Source: Sphingosinicella flava (lineage in GTDB: Bacteria > Pseudomonadota > Alphaproteobacteria > Sphingomonadales > Sphingomonadaceae). Taken from it: a stretch of DNA of 64,000 nucleotides. Both the position numbers and the translations under genes were made by a program. Below, one piece after another: positions 1 through 9,169 of the stretch. The stretch lies in assembly GCF_016025255.1 (NCBI RefSeq), contig NZ_CP065592.1, forward strand, positions 725,122 through 789,121. The letters run 5' to 3'. The stretch's first letter is position 1. Every line of letters begins with the position of its first letter. The notes beneath the pieces are model-generated. The model saw only the letters and a list, made by a program, of their open reading frames with translations, did no database searches and was not told the origin of the DNA.

Positions 1-2
1 CC

Positions 3-593
3 AAGAACACGATCCTCAAAGCCTATGACGGCCGCTTCAAGGACATCTTTCAGGAAGTTTTCGACAGCGAATTCAAGGAGAAATTCGCCGAAGCGAAGAT
101 CGTTTATGAGCATCGCCTGATCGACGACATGGTCGCCTCCGCCTTGAAATGGAGCGGCAAGTTCGTCTGGGCCTGCAAGAATTATGACGGCGACGTGCAG
201 TCCGACCAGGTGGCGCAAGGCTTCGGCTCGCTTGGCCTCATGACGTCGGTGCTGATGAGCCCGGACGGCAAGACCATCGAGGCGGAAGCGGCGCATGGCA
301 CCGTCACCCGCCACTACCGCATGCACCAGCAGGGCAAGGCGACCTCGACCAACCCGATCGCGTCCATCTTCGCCTGGACCGGCGGCCTCAAATATCGCGG
401 CAAGTTCGATGGCACGCCGGAAGTGACGCGCTTCGCTGAAACCCTCGAAAAGGTGTGCATCAAGACGGTCGAAAGCGGGCAGATGACCAAGGATCTCGCC
501 ATCCTGATCGGCCCGGAGCAGAGCTGGATGACGACGGAGCAATTCTTCGAGGCGATCCGCGCCAATCTTGAGAAGGAAATGTCTATAGCCTAA
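3..593 (+). CDS. icd: NADP-dependent isocitrate dehydrogenase, 3' part
   Basis: The C-terminal ~196 codons are present; the 5' end lies before the window. The enzyme oxidatively decarboxylates isocitrate to 2-oxoglutarate with NADP+ in the TCA cycle. The visible sequence has the dimeric eukaryote-like IDH signatures [45 protein letters not shown] and [12 protein letters not shown], the last two contributing to metal and NADP binding. The type is the one usual in alphaproteobacteria rather than the E. coli type. It ends in TAA at 591 and is followed by a repeat pair that separates it from the convergent monooxygenase gene. Confidence 0.95.
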   Translation, partial: KNTILKAYDGRFKDIFQEVFDSEFKEKFAEAKIVYEHRLIDDMVASALKWSGKFVWACKNYDGDVQSDQVAQGFGSLGLMTSVLMSPDGKTIEAEAAHGTVTRHYRMHQQGKATSTNPIASIFAWTGGLKYRGKFDGTPEVTRFAETLEKVCIKTVESGQMTKDLAILIGPEQSWMTTEQFFEAIRANLEKEMSIA

Positions 594-609
594 GCCTCGC
601 GATGATGCG

Positions 610-775
610 CCCCTCCCCCTCGATGGGGGAGGCTGGGTGGGGGTGATCTACGACGTAGGGCACGATCCTTCCGGATGCATCACCCCCACCCAACCAGCGC
701 CGGGTCGGCCATGCTCCCAGCATGGCCTGAACAGCGCGGGGCGCTGTTCACCCGGCACTCCCATCAAGGGAGAAG
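610..775. repeat. Paired inverted repeat (family A) with nested three-way-junction insert
   Basis: A hairpin (CCCCCTCGATGGGGG type) is followed by a GGGTGGGGGTGAT tail, a core containing CTACGACGTAG, an inverted ATCACCCCCACCC tail and a second, diverged hairpin ending near 775. The same layout recurs at 12483, 19524, 19944 and 44420. Here a 58-nt multi-stem insert (699-756) lies between the inverted tail and the last hairpin. The element fills the gap between the convergent icd and monooxygenase genes and may also act as a terminator. Confidence 0.85.
699..756. repeat. Three-way-junction palindromic element, copy 1
   Basis: The outer stem GCCGGG (699-704) pairs with CCCGGC (751-756). Hairpin 1 is GGCCATGCT, loop CCC, AGCATGGCC (707-727). 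Hairpin 2 is TGAACAGCGC, loop GGG, GCGCTGTTCA (728-750). All stems are perfect. The fold, the loop identities and the CGGG/CCCG outer core match the element inside trmFO (9733-9796) and the one at 20030-20087, although most stem sequences differ. Whether it acts as RNA or DNA cannot be told from sequence. Confidence 0.8.
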
Positions 776-777
776 GC

Positions 778-1992
778 TCAGGATGGCGAGCGCACATGCT
801 CCGGGCGAATCCCAAAGCCCAGGAAGGCGGCGGGGATTCGGCGGAGCAAGGGCCAACGATCCAGCCACCGGAGCACGCGCGGCGGTTCGAACGCGCCGCC
901 TCGATCGGCCAGCAAGGGCTGGATGATCCGTTTCTGCGCCGCGTCCTGAAATGCCTGGATCGTGCGGACCTGCAGCCTTCGCCTCTTCTCGACACGGCCA
1001 AGCAAAGGATCGACATCCTCGCCCCGCGCCATCGGCCCGGCGAGGATGTTCGCCGCCGCCACCGCATCCTGCACCGCGACGTTGATGCCGACGCCGCCAA
1101 TGGGCGACATGGCGTGGGCGGCATCGCCGATCACCAGCAACCCGGGCTTGTGCCACGTTTCCAGCCGGTCCAGCGCGACGCTCAGGAGCTTGACGTCGCC
1201 CCAACTCTGGATCGCGCCCACCGCGTCCGCCACCATCGGTGCCGCGCGTGCGACGTCGGCGCGGAAGGCGTCCAGCCCGGAAGCCTTGACCGCCGCCTCT
1301 TGGCCCTTGCCGAAGACATAGGCGCATTGCCAGTAATCGCCGCGATCGATGAGCGCCATGATCCGCCCGGCGACGAACACGCCCGTGCTGCGATTGTCCG
1401 GCGTGCGCGCCTTGGGCAGGCGGAACCAGAAGACGTCCATCGGCGCGCCCATTGAGCGAATTTTGAAACCGGCCTCCTCGCGGAGGACCGAGCGGCGGCC
1501 GTCCGCGGCGATGACGAGGCGGGCGCGTATTTCCCGTTCGGCACCGCTTTCCTCGTACCTGACGCCGGTGACGCGTCCCCCTTCAGCGATCAGTCCTGTG
1601 GCCTCGGCATGCATGATGAGCCGGAAATTGGGGTAGAGCCGGGCTTCGTCCGCGACGAAATCGAGAAAGTCCCATTGCGGCATCATCGCGATGAAATTCC
1701 AGCGCGGGTTGAAGCCGGAGAAATCCGCGATCTTCAGGTAGCGGTCGCCGATGAAGCCGCCGAGGCCATGGACCTTGTCGTGCGGGCGCCGGAGCAGCTT
1801 TTCCAGCAGGCCCATTTCGTGGAACAACCGCAACGTGGAGGGATGGACGGTGTCGCCCCGGAAGTCGCGCAGGAAATCGCCATGCTTTTCGAGGACGATG
1901 GTGCGCACCCCGGCGCGGGCGAAGAGGAGGCCCGCCACCATGCCCGCCGGACCGCCGCCGACGATGCAAAGATCGGCTTCAAGCGCTTCCAT
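778..1992 (-). CDS. FAD-dependent aromatic-hydroxylase-type monooxygenase
   Basis: A 404-residue flavoprotein of the p-hydroxybenzoate hydroxylase/UbiH superfamily. It has the Rossmann dinucleotide motif GGGPAG (residues 12-17), the DG motif in VIAADGRRS (~160-168) and the GD motif GDAAHAMSPIGG (~286-297) that binds the FAD ribityl chain. These enzymes use NAD(P)H and O2 to hydroxylate an aromatic or polyketide-like substrate; the substrate is not evident here. No signal peptide or membrane segment is visible. It is divergent from the Kef-type gene, with only 37 bp between their starts. Confidence 0.85.
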   Translation of the reverse strand: MEALEADLCIVGGGPAGMVAGLLFARAGVRTIVLEKHGDFLRDFRGDTVHPSTLRLFHEMGLLEKLLRRPHDKVHGLGGFIGDRYLKIADFSGFNPRWNFIAMMPQWDFLDFVADEARLYPNFRLIMHAEATGLIAEGGRVTGVRYEESGAEREIRARLVIAADGRRSVLREEAGFKIRSMGAPMDVFWFRLPKARTPDNRSTGVFVAGRIMALIDRGDYWQCAYVFGKGQEAAVKASGLDAFRADVARAAPMVADAVGAIQSWGDVKLLSVALDRLETWHKPGLLVIGDAAHAMSPIGGVGINVAVQDAVAAANILAGPMARGEDVDPLLGRVEKRRRLQVRTIQAFQDAAQKRIIQPLLADRGGAFEPPRVLRWLDRWPLLRRIPAAFLGFGIRPEHVRSPS

Positions 1993-2029
1993 GGGCTGAC
2001 ATCAGCGCCTTTTGCGGCATAAAGGCAAT

Positions 2030-3811
2030 ATGCACGGTCATTTCCCCACATCTGGCTTCAGCGACGCGCTGGTGATCCTGGGCGCGGCGGGGGTGGTCAT
2101 TCCCGCCTTCGCGCGCATCCGGATCAGCCCGGTCATCGGCTTCATCCTCGTCGGCCTGCTGGTCGGCCCGGCGGGTCTCGGCGCGATGGCGGGCGATGTG
2201 CCCTGGCTCAACTACGTCACCATCTCCAATCCCGAAGCGGTGGAGCCGTTTGCCGAATTCGGCATCGTCCTCCTCCTCTTCGCCATCGGGTTGGAGCTTT
2301 CCTTCCGGCGGCTGTGGGGCATGCGGCGGCTCGTCTTCGGAGTCGGGGCGGCGGAATTGCTGTTCTCGGCGGTACTGATCGGGCTGGCCCTTTACGGATT
2401 GGGGCAAAGCTCCAGCGGCTCCATTGCCCTCGGGCTGGCGCTCGCTCTTTCATCGACGGCGCTGGTGCTGCCGCTGGTCGGAACGACAAGCGCGGTGGGG
2501 CGGTCGGCGCTCGCCATGCTGCTGTTCGAGGATCTCGCCATCGTGCCGATCATCTTCGCCTTGAGCGCGATGGGACCGCAGAGCACGGAGGGCTTTGGCG
2601 GCCTTATGACCACCATCGCGCTCGGCATCGCGACCATGGCCGCGATGCTGGTGCTGGGCCGCATCCTCCTTCCCCGCTTGTTCGCCCAGGCGGCGCGGAC
2701 GAAGAGCCCGGAATTGTTCCTGTCGGCAAGCCTGCTGGTCGTGATCATCGCCAGCCTGGTCACCACGGCGGCCGGCCTCTCCCCGCTGATGGGGGCCCTC
2801 CTCGCCGGGATTCTCATCGCCGAGACCGATTATCACAGCGAGGTGGAAGTCATCACCGCGCCATTCCGGGGCCTGGCGCTCGGTATTTTCCTGATCACGG
2901 TCGGGATGAGCGTGGACGTGCGCCTGATCGTGGAAAACTGGAGCGAGGTATTGGCGGCGGTCGTCGGCGTTTTGTTGCTGAAGGCGGTCGTGACGGGCGT
3001 TCTGCTGCGGTTGAATGGCGCCCGGAAATCGGTCGCGGCGGAGGCGGGCCTCATCATGGCCTCGCCGTCCGAAACCACGTTGATCGTGCTCTCCGCGGCC
3101 TCGGCGGCGCAGCTCATACAGCCGGAAACCGCCGCCTTCTGGCAGATCGTTACCGCGATCGGCCTCACCATCACCCCCCTTCTCGCGAAGCTGGGCCAGG
3201 TGACCGCACGGCGGGTGGACCGTCAGGCCGATGTCGAGCCGCAGGGCATCGCCACGGGCCAGGATGCGCCCGACGTGGTCGTCATCGGCTTCGGGCGCGT
3301 GGGACGGCTGGTCGCGGATATGCTGACGGCGCATGGGCGCAGCTTCATTGCGGTGGAATCGAATGTCGACACGGTCGCCGCCTGCCGCCGCGAGGGGCTG
3401 CCGGTCATCTTCGGCGACGTCGCGCGGCCGGAATTTGTCGACCGGCTGAACCTCGGCCATGCCCGGTCGCTGGTGCTCACCATGGACGATCCGGTGCTGA
3501 CCGTGCGGCTCACGAGGAAGGTGCGCGGCTGGTGCCCGAACCTCGCCATCGTCGCCCGCGCCCGCGATGCGCGGCACGCGGCCGAGCTTTACAAGGCGGG
3601 CGCGACGGACGCGGTGCCGGAGACGCTGGAATCCTCGCTCCAGCTGTCGGAAGCGGTGCTGGTCGACCTCGGTATCGCCATGGGCCCGGTCATCGCCTCC
3701 ATCCACGAGAAGAGGTCCGAGTTGCGCAAGGAAATCATGGAATTGGGCGATCTGGAGGATGAGCCGGTGCTGACACGGCGGCGGCTGAGGGATGCGATCA
3801 ATCCGGGTTAA
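2030..3811 (+). CDS. Kef-type (CPA2) cation/proton antiporter with TrkA-N domain
   Basis: A 593-residue inner-membrane antiporter. The first ~385 residues are a hydrophobic Na+/H+-exchanger fold of about 12 segments (LLLFAIGLELS, LALSSTALVLPL and the LLFEDLAIVPI signature). A cytosolic RCK/TrkA-N Rossmann domain follows, with GFGRVG near residue 420 and the acidic NADH-contacting stretch VIFGDVARPEF. The architecture matches KefB/KefC/YbaL proteins, which exchange K+ or Na+ for H+ in response to nucleotide or thiol ligands. I chose ATG 2030 because AAAGG lies just upstream; a TTG at 2012 would extend it by six residues without such a site. It is convergent with alaS. Confidence 0.88.
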   Translation: MHGHFPTSGFSDALVILGAAGVVIPAFARIRISPVIGFILVGLLVGPAGLGAMAGDVPWLNYVTISNPEAVEPFAEFGIVLLLFAIGLELSFRRLWGMRRLVFGVGAAELLFSAVLIGLALYGLGQSSSGSIALGLALALSSTALVLPLVGTTSAVGRSALAMLLFEDLAIVPIIFALSAMGPQSTEGFGGLMTTIALGIATMAAMLVLGRILLPRLFAQAARTKSPELFLSASLLVVIIASLVTTAAGLSPLMGALLAGILIAETDYHSEVEVITAPFRGLALGIFLITVGMSVDVRLIVENWSEVLAAVVGVLLLKAVVTGVLLRLNGARKSVAAEAGLIMASPSETTLIVLSAASAAQLIQPETAAFWQIVTAIGLTITPLLAKLGQVTARRVDRQADVEPQGIATGQDAPDVVVIGFGRVGRLVADMLTAHGRSFIAVESNVDTVAACRREGLPVIFGDVARPEFVDRLNLGHARSLVLTMDDPVLTVRLTRKVRGWCPNLAIVARARDARHAAELYKAGATDAVPETLESSLQLSEAVLVDLGIAMGPVIASIHEKRSELRKEIMELGDLEDEPVLTRRRLRDAINPG

Positions 3812-3820
3812 TCAGCGATT

Positions 3821-3844
3821 GTGCTCCTGCAAAAGCAGGAGCAC
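3821..3844. terminator. Palindromic hairpin between convergent genes (family D repeat)
   Basis: A perfect hairpin with 10-bp GTGCTCCTGC arms and an AAAA loop lies 9 bp after the antiporter stop and 11 bp from the alaS stop. A near-identical hairpin is at 11312-11334, also between convergent genes, and a paired version is at 46645-46713. Position and symmetry suit a bidirectional terminator, but there is no strong U-tract, so this is inference. Confidence 0.6.
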
Positions 3845-3855
3845 GCTGTAGTCAA

Positions 3856-6516
3856 TCAGGCCGCCACCGCTTCGGCTTCCAACGCAGATTTGATCGCCGC
3901 GAGGGCATCGGCGGCCTTGCCGCCGTCCGGGCCGCCGCCCTGGGCCATGTCGGGCCGTCCGCCGCCGCCTTGCCCGCCGAGCGCCGCGACGGCGGCGCGG
4001 AGGAGGTCGACGGCGTTGCGGCGTCCGGCGAGATCGTCGGTCACGCCGACGGCGATGCTGCCGCGCCCGTCATTGACCGCGATCATCGCCACGACGCCGG
4101 AGCCGACGCGCGCCTTGGCTTCGTCGACCAGGCCGCGCAGGGATTTGGGGTCGAGGCCGTCCATGACCTGGCCGATGAAGCCGTGGCCGCCGACCTGCTC
4201 GGTGCCCGCGGCATCCGCCGCCTTCCCGCCGCCGAGCGCCAAAGCCTTCTTCGCTTCGGCCAGCTCCTTTTCGAGGCGGCGGCGTTCTTCGAGGAGGCTC
4301 AGGACGCGGGCCGGAACTTCGTCCGGGGTCGCTTTCAACGCCGAAGCGGCTTCCTTCAATTTGTCCTCGCGATCGGTGAGCCATTTGCGAGCCGCTTCAC
4401 CGGTGAGGGCTTCGACGCGGCGCACGCCCGAGGCGACGGCGCTTTCCGAGACGATCTTGAAGAGCGCGATGTCGCCGAGCGCGTCGACATGGGTGCCGCC
4501 GCACAATTCGACCGAATAGCTGTTTTCACCGCCCTGCCCCATGGAGAGGACGCGGACTTCGTCGCCATATTTCTCCCCGAACAGGGCCATGGCGCCCGCG
4601 GCGATGGCCTCGTCCGGAGTCATGAGGCGCGTGGTGACGGCGTCATTCTCGCGAATGTGGCGATTCACCTCGACTTCGATCGCTTCGATATCCTCGCTCG
4701 TCAGCGCCTTGGGATGGGAGAAGTCGAAGCGGAGGCGATCGGGCGCGACGAGGCTGCCCTTCTGCGTGACATGGGTGCCGAGGCGGTTGCGAAGCGCGGC
4801 GTGGAGCAGGTGGGTGGCGCTATGGTTGGCGCGAACACGCGCGCGGCGTTCGGCATCAACCTGCTGACCCAGGATTTCGCCGGTCGCGGCGATGCCCTCC
4901 TCGACGATGACATGGAGCGCATGAAGGCGGCCGAGCGGCTTGGACGTGTCGGTAACAATGGCTCGGAAACCACTGTTATTGCTGAGCGTTCCGGCATCGC
5001 CCATCTGGCCGCCGCTTTCGCCGTAGAAGGGCGTCTGATTGAGGATGAAGGTGACTTCATCGCCCGCCTCTGCGCGCTCGACGCGAACGCCATTCTTAAC
5101 GATGGCGAGCAATTGGCCCTCGCCTTCATGGCCGGAATAGCCGGTGAATTCGGTCGAGCCGAATTCCTCGGCGATGTCGAACCACACGTCCTCCGACGCC
5201 TTCTGGCCCGAGCCCTTCCAGGCGGCGCGGGCGGCGGCCTTCTGCTCGGCCATAGCTGCGTCGAAACCTGAACGATCGACCTCAAGTCCTTGCGAACGCA
5301 GGGCGTCTTCGGTGAGATCGTAGGGGAAGCCGTAAGTGTCGTAGAGCTTGAAGGCGACGTCACCCGGAAGGGTGTCCCCTTCCTTCATAGAGCCCGTGGC
5401 TTCGTCGAGGAGGCGAAGCCCCTTGTCGAGGGTCTGGCGGAAGCGGGTTTCCTCCAGCTTCAACGTTTCCTCGATCAGCGGCTGGGCGCGGACGAGCTCG
5501 GGATAAGCGGCACCCATTTCGGCCACCAAGGCGGGAACGAGGCGGTGCATCAGCGGCTCCGACGCGCCGAGAATGTGGGCGTGGCGCATGGCGCGGCGCA
5601 TGATGCGGCGGAGGACATAGCCCCTGCCCTCATTGGCCGGGAGCACGCCGTCGGCGACCAGGAAACCGGAGGTGCGCAGGTGATCGGCGATGACGCGGTG
5701 GCTTGCCTGGCGCGCGCCGGTGGTTTCGGTCTTGGTGAATTCGCCCGAAGAGGCGATCAGCGCCTTGAACGTGTCCGTGTCGTAATTGTCGTGAACGCCC
5801 TGCAGGACGGCGGCGATGCGTTCGAGCCCCATGCCGGTGTCGATGCTGGGCTTTGGCAGATCGCGGACGATTTCGTTATTCTCCTGCTCATATTGCATGA
5901 ACACGAGGTTCCAGATCTCAACGAAGCGGTCGCCATCCTCGTCCGGCGATCCCGGTGGGCCGCCCGGAATGTGATCGCCATGGTCGAAGAAGATTTCGGA
6001 ACAGGGTCCGCACGGGCCGTTATCGCCCATCGCCCAGAAATTGTCCTTGGTCGGGATGCGTATGATGCGGCTTTCGGGGAGGCCGGCGATCTTCTTCCAC
6101 AGGTCGAACGCCTCGTCGTCCGTGTGGTAGACGGTGGCGGTGAGGCGATTGGGGTCGATGCCCCATTCCTTCGTGATCAGGGTCCAGGCATGGGTGATCG
6201 CCCTTTCCTTGAAATAATCGCCGAAAGAGAAATTCCCCAGCATTTCGAAGAAGGTATGGTGCCGGGCCGTATAGCCGACATTGTCGAGATCGTTATGCTT
6301 GCCGCCGGCACGCACGCATTTCTGGCTGGACGCGGCGGTGGAATAAGGCCGGGTTTCGAGGCCGGTGAAGACATTCTTGAACGGCACCATGCCCGCATTG
6401 ACGAACATCAGGGTCGGATCGTTCTGCGGCACGAGCGGCGCGGACGGCACGACCCGGTGTCCGGTGGACCCGAAATAGTCGAGGAAGGAGCGGCGGATGT
6501 CGTTGGTCGATGTCAT
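3856..6516 (-). CDS. alaS: Alanine--tRNA ligase
   Basis: An 886-residue cytosolic class II synthetase that charges tRNA-Ala; full length for the family. The N-terminal catalytic domain begins at [21 protein letters not shown] and contains [19 protein letters not shown] and the [10 protein letters not shown] region. The editing domain shows the zinc-ligand pairs HSATHLLH and CGGTH, followed by the C-Ala coiled coil and a glycine-rich region ([16 protein letters not shown]) typical of the family. The start MTSTNDIRR matches the usual alphaproteobacterial N-terminus. Confidence 0.98.
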   Translation of the reverse strand: MTSTNDIRRSFLDYFGSTGHRVVPSAPLVPQNDPTLMFVNAGMVPFKNVFTGLETRPYSTAASSQKCVRAGGKHNDLDNVGYTARHHTFFEMLGNFSFGDYFKERAITHAWTLITKEWGIDPNRLTATVYHTDDEAFDLWKKIAGLPESRIIRIPTKDNFWAMGDNGPCGPCSEIFFDHGDHIPGGPPGSPDEDGDRFVEIWNLVFMQYEQENNEIVRDLPKPSIDTGMGLERIAAVLQGVHDNYDTDTFKALIASSGEFTKTETTGARQASHRVIADHLRTSGFLVADGVLPANEGRGYVLRRIMRRAMRHAHILGASEPLMHRLVPALVAEMGAAYPELVRAQPLIEETLKLEETRFRQTLDKGLRLLDEATGSMKEGDTLPGDVAFKLYDTYGFPYDLTEDALRSQGLEVDRSGFDAAMAEQKAAARAAWKGSGQKASEDVWFDIAEEFGSTEFTGYSGHEGEGQLLAIVKNGVRVERAEAGDEVTFILNQTPFYGESGGQMGDAGTLSNNSGFRAIVTDTSKPLGRLHALHVIVEEGIAATGEILGQQVDAERRARVRANHSATHLLHAALRNRLGTHVTQKGSLVAPDRLRFDFSHPKALTSEDIEAIEVEVNRHIRENDAVTTRLMTPDEAIAAGAMALFGEKYGDEVRVLSMGQGGENSYSVELCGGTHVDALGDIALFKIVSESAVASGVRRVEALTGEAARKWLTDREDKLKEAASALKATPDEVPARVLSLLEERRRLEKELAEAKKALALGGGKAADAAGTEQVGGHGFIGQVMDGLDPKSLRGLVDEAKARVGSGVVAMIAVNDGRGSIAVGVTDDLAGRRNAVDLLRAAVAALGGQGGGGRPDMAQGGGPDGGKAADALAAIKSALEAEAVAA

Positions 6517-6559
6517 GCCCGCGATTTAGGCGAGGCATGCGGGACGGGCAAGCGGGGAG

Positions 6560-7084
6560 CTACATGCCGACGGGCTGGCAGAGATCGTCGGGACCGCAGG
6601 CCGGGGCGGCGGTTTGATCGGCGACCGCAACAGCTTCGGGCCTTTCCTCCTGGGCCGGAGGATCGGTCGCGTCGACGGGGTAGTAGGCGTAACGCGCAAG
6701 GCTACGCTGCGGGAGGGGCTCGGGCTCGGCGGGCATGACGGCATAATCGTCCGCGACATAGGCGGCGGTTTCGACCGGCACGCTTTCCGCGATGCCCAGC
6801 TCCGCATCGGAGAAAACGGGATGCTGGAGCCAGGGAAAGCGCCCGGTGCCAAGTTCGCAGCCGTCGCATCCAGCGGTTTGAACGCTCAAACCTGCCTCCT
6901 CGCCGGGATATTGGCCGTCATGGGCGGCGCTATATTGGGCGAAGCTGTGATAGTCGTCCCACATGCGGTAGAAGCCGGGATCGATTTCGGCGACCGCGGA
7001 ACGGCCGAACTGGACGCCAAGGAGAGTGCCGCCGAAGATGAGGGCGGTCGCATAAAGCGCAAGGGACTTCCGGCGGCTCCGCAT
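6560..7084 (-). CDS. Uncharacterised membrane-anchored or exported protein
   Basis: About 174 residues with no domain I recognise. A basic start (MRSRRKS) is followed by one hydrophobic segment (~residues 8-27), consistent with a signal anchor or uncleaved signal peptide, then an acidic, Pro/Ala-rich tail. The tail contains two possible disulfide pairs (CDGC and a C-terminal CGPDDLC). I prefer ATG 7084 because GGAAG sits at good spacing; an in-frame ATG at 7096 lacks a ribosome site. It lies between alaS and the GST gene on the same strand but shows no coupling to either. Confidence 0.6.
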   Translation of the reverse strand: MRSRRKSLALYATALIFGGTLLGVQFGRSAVAEIDPGFYRMWDDYHSFAQYSAAHDGQYPGEEAGLSVQTAGCDGCELGTGRFPWLQHPVFSDAELGIAESVPVETAAYVADDYAVMPAEPEPLPQRSLARYAYYPVDATDPPAQEERPEAVAVADQTAAPACGPDDLCQPVGM

Positions 7085-7164
7085 TTCCGCTTCCATCGAA
7101 CTGGTTAAAAACCGACAATGGAATAACGGGTTAGCCTTCGGGTCGTTCCGTGGAGGATCTCAAC

Positions 7165-7788
7165 TCAGGCATAAGCGTAAGCGCCGCCTTCTTTCAGCGC
7201 GGCGCCATAAGCCGGTCGGGCATGGATGCGGTCGAGCCAGTCGATGAGGTGCGGCCGCCGGTCGTCCAGCCCCGCGCGGTGGCGGGCGGCTTCGAGCGGG
7301 AAGCTCATCATGATGTCGGCGGCGGTGAAGGTATCGCCCGCGAACCAGTCGCGGCTCGACAGCTCGCTTTCCAGCCAATCGAGATGCGCGTCCAGCATGC
7401 GCTGGATCGGCGCGCGGGCGGGCCTGCCGAGGATGCCGAGGCGGTTGACGACCAGCATCGCGAAGAGCGGCGGCATCATCGAGCCTTCCGCATAGTGGAT
7501 GAATTGGCGGTAGCGCAGGACATCGTCGCGCTTGGCCGGGGGGCCGAGCTTTCCACCCGCTTTCTCGACGAGATATTCGACGATGGCGCCGCTTTCGGCG
7601 ACGATCCGGCCCTCATCCTCGATGACCGGCGATTTGCCGAGCGGATGAACCTGGCGCAATTCGCGCGGGGCGAGCATCGTCTTGGGATCGCGCAGGTAAC
7701 GATGCACGCGATAGGGCATGCCGAGTTCCTCCAGCAGCCAGAGGACGCGCTGCGAGCGCGAATTTTCGAGATGGTGGACGACGATCAT
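7165..7788 (-). CDS. Glutathione S-transferase family protein
   Basis: About 207 residues. The N-terminal thioredoxin-like domain includes the conserved GKSPVIEDEGRIVAESGAIVEYL stretch, where the cis-Pro and the ES pair contact glutathione. An all-helical C-terminal domain follows, with FTAADIMMSFPLE matching the GST_C N-capping region. It probably conjugates or reduces hydrophobic electrophiles in the cytosol; the substrate is unknown. ATG 7788 is preferred over an upstream TTG because GGAGG lies nine bases before it. It is divergent from the MFS gene. Confidence 0.88.
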   Translation of the reverse strand: MIVVHHLENSRSQRVLWLLEELGMPYRVHRYLRDPKTMLAPRELRQVHPLGKSPVIEDEGRIVAESGAIVEYLVEKAGGKLGPPAKRDDVLRYRQFIHYAEGSMMPPLFAMLVVNRLGILGRPARAPIQRMLDAHLDWLESELSSRDWFAGDTFTAADIMMSFPLEAARHRAGLDDRRPHLIDWLDRIHARPAYGAALKEGGAYAYA

Positions 7789-7909
7789 CTTGGACAACCT
7801 CCGTCCGCTGTCCTATCGGCCTTTCGACCGAAGGGAAATGGAACCTGACCGTTCCTGCCGCGTCCCATCCCCGCGCGGGCGCGCCCTGCCCCGTTACGAA
7901 AGACGAAGC

Positions 7910-9130
7910 ATGACAGACGCCCGCCCCGCGGACAGCCCGCTTTGGACCGGCCCGCGGCTTCACGAATTCGTCGCGATGATGGCCGCGTTGATGGCGGTGA
8001 ACGCGCTCGCCATCGATTCGATGCTGCCCGCGCTTCCGTCCATTGGTGCGTCCCTGAACGTCGCGGACGAAAATCAGCGGCAGCTGGTCATCACGGCGTA
8101 TCTGCTGGGCTTCGGGGTGGCGCAGCTTCCCTATGGGCCGTTTTCCGACCGGTTCGGGCGCAAGCCGATCCTGGTCGTCAGCCTGCTCTTCTACGCCGTT
8201 TTCGCCTTGCTGGCGGGGATCGCATCCAGCTTCACCCTGCTGCTCGGCGCGCGGTTCTGCCAGGGGCTCGCGGCGGCGGGAACGCGGGTGCTGGTCGTAT
8301 CCATCGCGCGGGACCGGTTCCAGGGGCCGACCATGGCGCGAGTCATGTCCATCACCTTCATCGTCTTCATGCTGGTGCCGGTGCTTGCGCCCGCGCTTGG
8401 ACAAGCGATCCTGGCCGTCGCGACATGGCGCGTCATCTTCATCACGCTCGCCATTTACGGCGCCGCCGTCCTGACATGGGCGCTGATCCGCCTGCCCGAG
8501 ACATTGCCCGTCGAGAAACGACGCCCTCTCTCGCTGAGCAAGATTCGGGAAGCGGTGAGCATGACGCTTACGCATCGCCTGTCGATCGGCAACACATTGG
8601 CGCTGACCCTGGTGATGGGCGGACTCTTTTCCTTCATCAACTCGATCCAGCAGATCGTGTTCGACGTGTTCAAGCGTCCGGACCTGATGGCGGTCGTCTT
8701 CGCCAGCATCGCGGGGCCGATGGCGATCAGCTCCTATCTCAACTCCCGCATCGTCGAACGGATCGGATCGCGGCGGATCATGCTCGCGGGCCTGGCGCTG
8801 TTCGCGGGGATCGCCACGCTGCACCTCGGCATCAGTTATTTCCTGGGTGAAAACCTGCTGACTTTCATCGTCCTGCAGGCGCTGACTATGGCCTGTTTCG
8901 GGCTGATTTCGGCCAATCTCGGCTCGGTCGCGATGCAGCCGCTGGGCCACATTGCCGGGACGGCTTCGTCGGTGCAGGGCCTCATCACCACGGTTGGCGG
9001 CGCGTTGATCGGCCTGTGGGTCGGCCAGCATTTCAACGGGACGACCATTCCGCTGCTCGCCGGCTTCGCGCTGTGCGGCTTTGCGGGCCTGCTGCTCGCC
9101 GTCTGGGCCAACCGCCCGCAACCGGCCTGA
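7910..9130 (+). CDS. MFS multidrug exporter, Bcr/CflA type
   Basis: About 406 residues with ~12 predicted transmembrane segments. The drug:H+ antiporter-1 signatures are visible: D in AIDSMLPALP of the first helix, the loop 2-3 motif GPFSDRFGRKP, and the helix-5 region FIVFMLVPVLAPALGQ. Bcr/CflA proteins export drugs such as bicyclomycin, chloramphenicol or sulfonamides across the inner membrane; the true substrate cannot be read here. The start MTDARPADSP is preferred because upstream in-frame sequence is low-complexity and runs into the promoter region of the divergent GST gene. Confidence 0.87.
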   Translation: MTDARPADSPLWTGPRLHEFVAMMAALMAVNALAIDSMLPALPSIGASLNVADENQRQLVITAYLLGFGVAQLPYGPFSDRFGRKPILVVSLLFYAVFALLAGIASSFTLLLGARFCQGLAAAGTRVLVVSIARDRFQGPTMARVMSITFIVFMLVPVLAPALGQAILAVATWRVIFITLAIYGAAVLTWALIRLPETLPVEKRRPLSLSKIREAVSMTLTHRLSIGNTLALTLVMGGLFSFINSIQQIVFDVFKRPDLMAVVFASIAGPMAISSYLNSRIVERIGSRRIMLAGLALFAGIATLHLGISYFLGENLLTFIVLQALTMACFGLISANLGSVAMQPLGHIAGTASSVQGLITTVGGALIGLWVGQHFNGTTIPLLAGFALCGFAGLLLAVWANRPQPA

Positions 9131-9169
9131 ACGGTTTCCCCCCGGCCCCGCCCGCGCTATGGCCCGCGC

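Noticed and set aside
637-1455. A plus-strand frame beginning in the 610 repeat
   Set aside because: It starts in repeat sequence and continues as the antisense of the FAD monooxygenase.
7840-7864. GGAAC-N16-CGTC upstream of the MFS gene as another stress promoter
   Set aside because: A single weak match with a mismatch in the -10 part; such patterns are expected by chance in GC-rich DNA.
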